From: a virus
Length of the DNA stretch: 64,000 nucleotides
Direction: 5' to 3' (one strand)
Virus record (IMG/VR): IMGVR_UViG_3300022745_000021
Coordinates: 1-64,000 of that record
Positions 1-9,600 of this stretch are shown here, piece by piece. Both the position numbers and the translations under genes were made by a program. The notes under the pieces were generated by a model, which saw only the letters and a list, made by a program, of their open reading frames with translations, was not told the origin of the DNA and made no database searches. Numbering within the stretch: the stretch's first letter is position 1; each line of letters starts with the position of its first letter.

Positions 1-23
1 GGTGGGGGGGGGGGGGGGGGGAA
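1..23. other. Poly-G run at contig edge
   Basis: Positions 4 to 21 are an uninterrupted run of 18 G. It sits at the very edge of the sequence just beyond a stop codon and is best read as an end-of-contig sequencing or assembly artefact rather than phage sequence. Confidence 0.6.
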
Positions 24-308
24 CTACAGGGGAAATTCGTCGGCAGCCTCGCGCAGCGCTGCGTTGGCGCAGTGCCCTTTGCCGAAAACGTCATCGACGA
101 GGCCGGACAGGACGACACACCAGCGGTAGCCGTTGGCCGCGCCCCATCCGAGGGTAGCAGAGATCGTCTCGCGCGACGACGGCCGGGCGCGGGCGAAGAA
201 CACCCAGCACGGTGCCTTGACCAGCACCTGCATGAGGATGTCGATGGTGAGCAGGAGCGAGATCAGCACCTGCAACGCCCGCTTGGGCATAGACGGGGGG
301 TTGGTCAT
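24..308 (-). CDS. Small membrane protein with ETIS...HC pattern
   Basis: A 94-residue protein starting at an ATG with AGGAGG just upstream, one base after the stop of the tail-chaperone gene. An N-terminal hydrophobic stretch (about residues 9-33) is a likely membrane segment. Further on an ETIS motif and a GHC motif appear, a pairing I recall from small phage proteins of unknown function encoded near tail or lysis genes. It is the last gene of the tail operon in this window. No enzymatic function is visible; a role in host-cell exit or exclusion is only a guess. Confidence 0.7.
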   Translation of the reverse strand: MTNPPSMPKRALQVLISLLLTIDILMQVLVKAPCWVFFARARPSSRETISATLGWGAANGYRWCVVLSGLVDDVFGKGHCANAALREAADEFPL

Positions 309-309
309 G

Positions 310-639
310 TCATCCTCCTGCGGTCGGCAATTCCGGCCAAACAATTCCGGCCGGGTGGGGGGCTTGGGTGATGTCGCGCAGCGCCTGCCGGTAGGCCGCC
401 CAGCGCGCGCGGGTCGCGTCGGGCACATCGGGTAGCGCCGCCCAGTCGCAGGCGTGCAGCAACGCGTGACGGCGTGCGCGCACTTCCGCCCAGAGCGCGT
501 CGGGGTCTTCGGTCCGGCGCTCCCGGCGGTGGGCCAGCTTGCGCTTCACTTCGAGCACGCAGTTCCCGCAACGCCCCTTGTCGTCGAGGGCGAAGTCGTG
601 AACGGCGTGACCGCACTTGATGCAGGGTTTCGTATCCAT
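310..639 (-). CDS. Tail-fibre assembly chaperone-like protein with zinc ribbon
   Basis: A 109-residue protein following the giant tip protein gene. Residues 6-9 and 24-27 form two CxxC pairs, a probable zinc ribbon. The second half (about residues 56-105) carries the DW..LPDVP...RA.WA.YRQALRDI...P signature of the phage tail assembly chaperone family often encoded next to fibre genes. It probably helps fold or trimerise the long fibre part of the neighbouring protein. Family recognition is from memory; the zinc ribbon in front of it is less usual. Confidence 0.8.
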   Translation of the reverse strand: MDTKPCIKCGHAVHDFALDDKGRCGNCVLEVKRKLAHRRERRTEDPDALWAEVRARRHALLHACDWAALPDVPDATRARWAAYRQALRDITQAPHPAGIVWPELPTAGG

Positions 640-645
640 GTTACC

Positions 646-3600
646 TCAATATGTAAGCGTCAGCTGGCACTTTTCACCCCCCGGCGTCGCCGAGCGCGAA
701 GAACTGGCCGTACCCGGCGCCGTCCACGACACCGACGTGATCGACGTAACGGAGCCTCCACCGGCATCAGTCGCACCTATGTCCGTGACGCCAGATGGCG
801 CGGTGACCACCTCATCGAACGCACCCGTGATCGTCTTAGTGCCGGGGGTAAAATATGAGTTGGTGCCTGACAGATAGGAGGAACCTGCCAGTACCCACGA
901 GCCAGATACCTTGGCATAGATATAAATCGCCACTGACCAGTCGGCGTAATATAGGCCGTAGCTATCGTAGTAGGCCGTCGAAGTCGTAGACCACGTGCCC
1001 TGTACCCGATACTGGTTGCCCACCGCATCAGGATTTGAACCCTTGCTGACCACACGGTTGGGCTGACCGGTTCCACCCGCAGCATCCGTCGTCAGGTTAT
1101 AGTTGGTCGGTGCCCCCGGCACATTGACCTTGAGCCTTACAGTCGCACCGCTGGCGGTCTGATTATCCAGATACAGGTTGTAATTCTCGGTCGTACCGAT
1201 CGGGGCGAGACCACCGGACTGGAATGTCGGGATTGGCAGGTATCCGGCGTTCGGGTAGCTGATGCTGTCCCCGTCCCCGACCTGCATGATGTACGGCGCG
1301 ACGGCCATACGCAGGGCGAGGCCATTCGTGAACAAGATGCGCCCGCCGATGATGATGTCACCATCAAAGGTGGCGTTGCCGTTGGCAATCTTCATCGCCA
1401 CCTTCTTGTTGGTCCCCGCCGCGTTGGTGACGACGACTTCCTGCGCCTCAAAGCCGATGCTGCTGGTGGGGTTCCCGCTGCCATCAACCGCCATCAGCTT
1501 GACCGACGCTGTAGCAGCGCCTGCGCTGGTCGAGAGGGTCACGTAGGACTGGAGCTTGCCGGTGTGATCGGCGATCACACCTGCCTGATAGGCTGCACTC
1601 GCCTCAGCGGTGTAGTCGGTGGCAACCGAACCAGCTTCGAGCTTGATCTGACGGAAGTTGCACGAACCCCCGTTCGCATTGAATGCGACGCAGCGGACTA
1701 CCAAATAAGCGGTGCCGGTCGGGGCGGTCTCAGTGTGGGCGTAGGACTGACGTGCTTCAAAGGTGTTGCTGAAGTCGTGGCCGGAGCTGTCAACCTGCCC
1801 GCCGTCCAGCAGCACGTTGTTGCTGGCGTCGTAATAGATGACATCGCAATAGCCGTGGGTGCCGCTGCCCCAGATGGCACTGTCGTAGGACAGCGTATGC
1901 ACTTGGCCGGCAGTCGCGGTGATGCGGTCGGAGACCAACACCTGCGTTCCGTCTATCCACGTCGAGACGTAGGCACCCCAGTAGTTGGTCCATGCACCAG
2001 AACCAGCTACCTGCACGTTCCAATTCGTGACGTTCGTCCACTTGGCAAGGCCGCTCTCGAAGCCGCCATTGGGTAGCAGGTTCGGTGAACCGGCAGACAG
2101 GCGCTGGGTGAAGGTCGATGCCTGCGATTGCAGCGTGGCGATGCTGCTCGATTGCATGGTGATGGACGCCGAGAACTGGCTGGCGGTCAGGTCATCCGAG
2201 TAGAGGGTGCAGGATGCCCCTTGCTCCAGCTTCACCCGCTTCCACGCAGCACTCGTGTTGGACCACGTGCTGCCGCCCCAGATATCGAGGTGGACACGGG
2301 CATAACGCACGCCCGAGGGCGGGGTCTGGTTCTCGATCTTGACCAGATTCCATCCGCTATTTCCGGCGTTGACAACCGCCTGCCCCGAATACCCGAGGTG
2401 GTTGTGTCCACTGTCGAGCCACTGGACGTAGGCTCGAACTTGGGCTGACCCCGTCACACCGCCAGCGTAGATTTCCGCCTGCAGACTGATGGCGGCAGTG
2501 GATTGGTAATCGACGTCCTGCCAAAGCCCCGATCCGGTTGTGTTGTTGCCCGAGGCCGAGACGAAGATATTGCCTTCGCCGTAGGTGCCAAGGCTGACAT
2601 AGACGGGGTAGCTAGGGTTGTCCTGGTTCCACCCGGTTGTGCCGTTGGTCGCGCTTGGGTTCTTGAGGATATTCGGCTTGACCGCGATCGACGCGTTGAT
2701 CGTCGATACCGACGTGGCAACCGATGCTATAGCGTTGGTCCGCACATCAGCCTCGTAGCTGATCGCGGCCTGCACGTTCTCCATCTGGTAGCGGCTGCCG
2801 CCGGGGGAGTAGTTGTTGAACAAGGTCTGCCCGCTGCGGGCCTTGCCAATGTAGGGCCTCCAGAACCACGCCCAGCTATCGCTCTGTCCAGAGTTGGTAT
2901 CGATTTTGCGCAGAGCGAGAAACATGCGGGTCGTGCCTGCAGGGGCTTGGATCGCCTTGACGCCAACCTGTGTCCAGTTCGCGGGGTTCTTGCCGCCCGT
3001 GCTGACAGCGTCGCCTGCGTAACCGTAGCCGGTCCAGTTCCCCGCGTCGTCGAGGAACACCAGCACGACTGCGATGGGTGCTCGGTGGGCAGCACAGTAG
3101 GCATAGGCCTGATAGTATTCACCTGCGGTGGCGGAAACAGCAGCACTGCCCCACTCACCGATATCGGTCCCTGTGCCGAGACGACCGTCCTGACGCATCG
3201 ACAGGACATTCTCAGCGACGGGATGCCAGTCTGACCCAGCACCGTTGACGGTGACGTTGTCGAACACCATCGAGCCGTTCGACTTACCGAATGCCCAACC
3301 CGCTGTCAGGCCGTTCGGGAAGTCCGTGTTGTTCAGGAGGTTGCCGCCGCCCGTGAACGCAGCGGACAGGGTGGCGCTAGTCGCAGCGCTCGACTCGCTC
3401 GCCGAAGCTGCGGAAGCTGAAGACGCGGCGTTCGTGGCCGAGGTGTTTGCGTTACCTGCGTAGGTCGCAGCGTTGCTGGCATAGGTCGATGCGGTGGACG
3501 CTGACCCGCTTGCCGACGATGCGGACCCGGCAGCGTTGCTGGCGCTGGTGGATGCCGCGCTGGCCGAGCCGCTGGCACTATTAGCGCTGTTGGACGCTGC

Positions 3601-6600
3601 CGTTGCCGAAGTCCCCGCCGAAGAAGCCGAGGTGCTGGCGCTGCTTGCACTCGACGATGCCGCCGACGCGCTGTTGCCCGCGCTGGTTGCCGAGTTGGCA
3701 GCGTTCGTCGCACTGGTGCTGGCAGACGACGCGGACCCGGCAGCGTTGCTGGCGTAGGTAGCAGCCTGACCGGCACTGGTGCTGGCGTTGCCCGCATAGG
3801 TTGCGGCATTCGTCGCTGACGTGCTGGCGTTGCTCGCCTGCGTCGAAGCGGTTGAGGCCGATCCGGCAGCGTTCGAGGCATAGGTCGCTGCCGAGTTGGC
3901 CGAGCCGGATGCGTTGCTCGCCGAAGTCGCGGCGCTGCCTGCGCTCGACGACGCCTGCCCCGCGCTGGTGGCTGCGTTGTTGGCCGAGGTGGTCGCGCTC
4001 GATGCCTGCTGACCTGCGGTGGTTGCCGACGCCGCAGCGCTCGATGCCGAGGACGCGGCTGCCGTCGCCGAACCGGCAGCGTTGTAGCTCTCGGTAATGT
4101 CGGTCAGTTGCAGGCGGCGAACGTGGTAGACCGCGTCGGAATAGCTCGACCCGGCGTTGTCCCAATTGATGTGCGCGCGCGGACGCGCCCAGAACAGGTT
4201 GCCATCGGCGACCCAGTCGAGGTCGAACGTGGTCCACGTCGCGAACGGCATGGCGGTGAGGAGGTTGACCGCCGACGTCACGCCTTGCCAAGCGCCCGAA
4301 CCATCCTGCCGGTAGAGGCCAAAATGGGCAAACGACGGACGGCCGTTGGTCGCCTCGACGACGCGGGCGATGTCGATCGACACGCGGTAGCGCCGCCCCG
4401 GCGTGGGGACGAACGTACCGCGCGAGGCTACCAGCGCATACTGGTTGGCACGCGAGGCAAACACCGGATAGCTGGCGGAGCCGAACCAGTCGTCGCCCCA
4501 GATATTGCCGGGCGTGTAGTTCCCCTCGTCGCTAATCCAGAACTGGTGCTCATTGGGGGTGAAGCCCGAGGGAAGCAGCTGCGCGGCGGCGGTGGCTGAG
4601 ACTGACGAACTGGTCGCGGCGCTATTGGCGCTGCCCGCCGCGTTGGTCGCCGAGGTCGCGGCGCTGGAAGCCGACGACGCTGCATTGCCCGCGTAGGTGT
4701 AGGCATTACCTGCGTAGGTGAAGGCATTACCCGCACTGCTGGCGGCGTTACCTGCATAGGTCGAGGCGGTGTTGGCGCTGCCCGAGGCGTTGGACGCCGA
4801 GGTCGCGGCGCTCGATGCGCTGCTGGCGGCTTGGCCTGCGCTGGTCGAGGCGTTGTTGGCCTGCGTCGTCGCGGTCGAAGCCGACTGCCCGGCGGCGGTC
4901 TGCGATGCGGATGCGCTGGAGGCCGAGGTGGCAGCCGCCGTCGCCGACAGCCCCGCCGCATATTCGGACGTGATGTCGGTCACGACCGGCGCCGACAGGT
5001 ACATGTTACCGGCGTTGAAGTTCTGCGCTGCGCCGCCCCAGCCCGAGAGGCCAAGCACCTGCACGATCGGGAACCAGTACGGCGGCCAGCCGCTCGCAGG
5101 GATGGTGACGTCGAGGCCGATCGGCACCCAAGTGTTGGCGGGGATATGGAACGACCCGCCGTTGCAACCGGGTGCAACTGCGACGTTATCCCCGCTGACC
5201 CCGACAGAAGTGCCGTCACTCCAGACGCCCGTGTTCGTGCCACCAAGCCAGATATTGACATAGGCGTTGGTGGCATCACCGATGGCCCAAGCCGTGTAGC
5301 GGTAGCGCCGCCCGGGCTGCGTCACGATGCCCTTGGCCGGGTAGATCGAGAGTACGTTGTGACTGGTATCAGTGCGAGCGAGGTAGGGCGATTTCCAGCC
5401 CCAGTCGGCATGCGCGGGTCCATCGATCGAGACGTTGTTCTCGACGATCCACGCCGCGCGTTGATCCGGGGACAGCCCGCCGGGCAGCATCGCTTGTAGA
5501 ACCGAGGTGGCCCCGTCCTTGGCGCTCGCTGCCGTCGTCGCGCTGGAGGCGGCGCTGTTGGCGCTGCCCGAAGCATTGCTGGCGCTGGTCGCTGCCTGCG
5601 ACGCCGACGTGCTCGCATTGCCCGCCGAGGTGTTCGCGGACGTCGCCGACGCAGCGGCAGCGCTGGCGCTGTTGCCCGCGTTGGTGGCCGAGGTCGATGC
5701 TGACGAGGCACTGCCCGAGGCGGCGCTGGCGCTGTTCGCGGCGTTGGTGGCCGAGGTCGCGGCAGCCCCAGCCTGCGTGCTCGCCGTGCTCGCCGAGCCG
5801 GCGGCGCCGGTCGCGCTGGTGCTGGCGTTGTTGGCATAGGTTTGCGCCTGCCCGGCAAAGGTCAGCGCGTTCGACGCCTGCATGTAGGCGTTGCTCGCCT
5901 GCGTCGCGGCGTCGTTCGCCGACGTGCTGGCCGAGGTTGCGCTGTTCGACGCGCTGGTGGCGCTGTTGCCGGCGGCGGTCTGCGATGCGCCTGCGTTCGA
6001 CGCGCTGGTGGCAGCGGCGCTCGCATAACCCGACGCGGCTTGGCTCTCGGTGACATCCTCCAGTCGGAAATCGCTGATGCGGATTTCCATACTGGGCTGA
6101 CCCCAATCGCCATCAATGATTACGAACGGGATGATCGCCTGCACGCCCGCCGGGATCGTGGTGACCGCGTCGATCAGCTGGTAGCCATAGGTGCCCCCAC
6201 CGCCTGCGGCGTTCTGCCACCAGAAACTCTGGGTGCCATCCGCCATGAGCATCGAATAACCAAGGCCGCCGGGGAACGCACCGAACTGCACCGACACGTG
6301 TCCGTAGACGTGCAGCTTGCGCCCGCCCCAGTTGCCGTAAATCCAGTCACCCTCGAAGGCGTCGCGCGTGTTCGCAATGAACAGCGCCTTGCCGCCCGAC
6401 ACGGGGGCGAGAGGCTGGCCGTAGTAGGCGGGGTTGATGACCGAGCACGGCCCGCCGGTCGGGTTGTACCACTGGCCGACCGAGCCGTCCGAGAAGGTGC
6501 CCTTGCGCACGATGTTGCGCGAGGCAGCCGAGCTTTGTGCCTGCGCTGCCAGCGTGGCGCTGTTCGAGGCCGAGGAGGCGCTTCCTGCTGCATTGCTGGC

Positions 6601-9600
6601 GCTGCTCGAAGCCTGCGACGCAGACGTGTTGGCGTTCGATGCCGACGTACCCGCTTGGCCCGCGCTGGTGGCCGCATTAGTTGCCTGCGTCAGCGCCGAG
6701 CTTGCCGAGTTTCCCGCATTGGTCGCGCTGATCGCAGCGTTCGACGCGCTGGTGGCAGCCGCCGTCGCCGACAGCCCCGCCGCATATTCGGACGTGATGT
6801 CCTCAAACTTGATGCCCGTCAGATAGACATGGTTGCCCACCGGACCCGTATAGTTGGCAGCGTTGTAGATATGGAACATCGGACGGACGTACGCGGGCCA
6901 ACCGGCGGGGACGGTGAAGTCGATGCCGACTTTGGTCCACGTGTTGGCGGTCAGCCCGCCCGAGACGATCGCGGCGGGCGGGCTGCTGACGGTCGCGTTC
7001 ACGTTCTGCGAGGTGCCGTCGTCCCAGTTGGATGTGCTGGTGCCGCCCACCCACATTCCGGCGGCGCAGGCGCTGTTCCACGCATAGGCCCAACCCGTAG
7101 CCCGGTGACGCCGTCCCTGAACGGCAGGGATGCCGAGGCGCGGGAATACGTACATATCACTGACAGCCGGATCGCCGTGGGCCAGATAAGGCGCGGGCCA
7201 ACCGTCGTTGACTTGGGCCGGCCCAATTACCTCTGTCGAACGATCGATCCGGTAGGCGTCGCGCCCGTAGGGGTCCAAGTTGGGCGGGAACAGTGCCGCC
7301 GCCGTGTCACGAGCGCTGTTCAGGTAGCCCGCCGTGGTCGAGGAGAACGACGACGCGCTCGACGCACTGCCCGCTGCGTTGGTGGCCGAGGTCGCGGCCT
7401 GCCCTGCGCTGACCGACGCCGCGCCCGCGCTCGATGCGGCGTTGGTCGCCGATCCTGCCGCTGCCGTCGCCGAGTTGCCAGCATTGGTGGCGCTGGTCGA
7501 AGCCGAGGAGGCGCTACCGGCGGCAGCGCTGGCCGAGTTGCCCGAGTTGGTCGCCGACGTGGCGGCAGCCCCGGCGCTGGTCGAGGCCGAGGATGCGCTA
7601 CCGGCGGCATTGGTCTCGGAGGTGTGCGCGTTGCTGGCGTAGGTCGCCGCGTCATTGCGGAACGACAGCGCGTTGAACGCCTGATTGTAGGCGTCGGTGA
7701 CCGACTGCGCAGCGGCGCTCTGGGATGCCTGCGCCGCGTCGCGCGCGGACTGGGCGGCACCCTGTGCGCTTTGCGCGGCATCGCGCGCGGTCTGGGCACC
7801 GGTCTGGTAGCCGAGCGCGGCATCGCGGGCCGACTGCGCGGCGGTCTGCGCGCTCTGGGCGTTGGTCTTGGCGGTCTCGGCGGCGGTCTGCGCGGTGGAC
7901 GCGGCGCTCGATGCCGCCTGCGCCTGATCCTTCGCCGTGCTGGCGGCCGAGGCATAGGTGTTGGCGACGCTGGCGCTGGACGCCGCTGCTGCGGCGCTGG
8001 AAGCTGCCGCCGCCGCCTGCTGCGCCGCGCTCTGGGTCGAGCCGTACGTCGCGATCAGGCTGGCGATGTCGCTCTGCGCCTGCGAAATCTGTCCGGTGAC
8101 ATCGGTCGGCCCGGCGCTGATCTCGGCGCTGGGGGTGCCGTCGCCGAACACGTCGAAGGGCACCAGCTTGAGGTAGTGCGTCGCCTGTGCGAGCTTGGGG
8201 ATCGTCACCCGCGAACCGGTGCCGGTGTAGCGCAGATTGGCATTGGTCAGCGCGACCGGCGAGGTGGTGTCGGCGTAGACGCGGTATCCGGCATAGTCGG
8301 GGTCGGCCGGATCGGCGACGGTGACCATGATCCCGTCTAGCGTGCCGGTTGCAGCCGGTTGCACCGCCCACGTCGGCGCCGGGTTGGTGAACGTCGTCGC
8401 GGCCATCGCCGAGAGGTTGCCGTTGACGTCGAGCATCTGCACCCCGATGCGCGGACCCCGGATCGGGCCGCCGTCGGCGTTCTGCATGTCGTAGGTGTAG
8501 ACGTAGCTCGCATCGGTGACGATGGCGGTGCGGCGCACGCTCACCCCGTTGGCGGCGTAGACCGTGACCTTGAAGCCCGCGAAGAACTGGTCCTTGAAGG
8601 CTTGGCCCACCTGCCCGTCGGGGGCGCCGATCGCGCGGGCATCCCAGCGCACGGCCAGATCAGGTCCCGAGAAGGTGACCATGCCTTCGGGCGTGGTCGG
8701 GTTGGTGACCATCGCGCGTGCGTTGACGTTGGTCGCGTCCTGCACGTTGTAGAGGCCCGAGAGCACCGCCGAGGGCACGCCCATGGTATTGACCGCGAAG
8801 ACGCGGCACTCGTAGGCACCGTTGATCGGGCTGTCGATGATCGCTTCGGTCGAACCGGTCTGGGGCAGCGAGGCCCAGTTGCCGCTGTCAACCCGGTAGG
8901 AGAACATGTAGCCCGAGAGGATCGTGGTGTCCGACTTGGTCCACGTGACGATCAGGCTGTTGGCGACGCTCGCGCCCGAGGTGCGCGTCTCGACCCGGAA
9001 CTGCATGTCGGTCGGCGGCGCGCAGTACGACGGGTTGGGCAGCTTCTGGTAGGTGCCGGCGGGGTCTTCGATGAAGTTGGCGCTGTTGTCGGCGATGTCG
9101 TACTTCTCGGCGCGGTATTCGAGCGCCAGCACCTCGAACTGCCCTTTGGTGGCGTCCGCGATCGACAGCACGCGGAACGGGCGCGGCTCGACGCTGCCGA
9201 TCTCGGACAGCGCGAAGATCGCCCCGACAATCGGCATGTCGCCGCTCGGCAGCGGGGTCGCCAGCGTGACGATGTCGGTGCTGCCCGGCGCGTTGGTGAC
9301 GGCGGCCGAGAACAGCTGGCCGGTCTTGGTCATCACCGAAAGCTCGTACTCCTCGCCCGCCGCGAAGGGGAACGGGGTGTCCATGCGCACGCTGGAGGTC
9401 GCCACGTCGAGAATGCGCCCGCCCATGCGCGGCCCGGCGTAGGCGGGGTCCACGATCTCGATGACTTCGCCCGGGACCAAGTCAGCCGCCTCGTAGCCCG
9501 AGGTGAACTTGACGGTCTCGGTCTCAAGGATTTCGGTGGCGAGCAGCCAGCGCCCGAACCGCCGGGCCTGCCCGCGCGAGGTGCAGCCGATGGCCGCGAC

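Noticed and set aside
1-21. Run of 18 G at the left edge as a biological element
   Set aside because: Homopolymer G at a contig end is typical of sequencing artefacts and nothing around it suggests a function.
3365-8085. Repetitive DNA resembling a repeat array or CRISPR
   Set aside because: The repetition comes from Ala/Ser/Thr codons in frame with the fibre stalk; there are no constant repeats with unique spacers.
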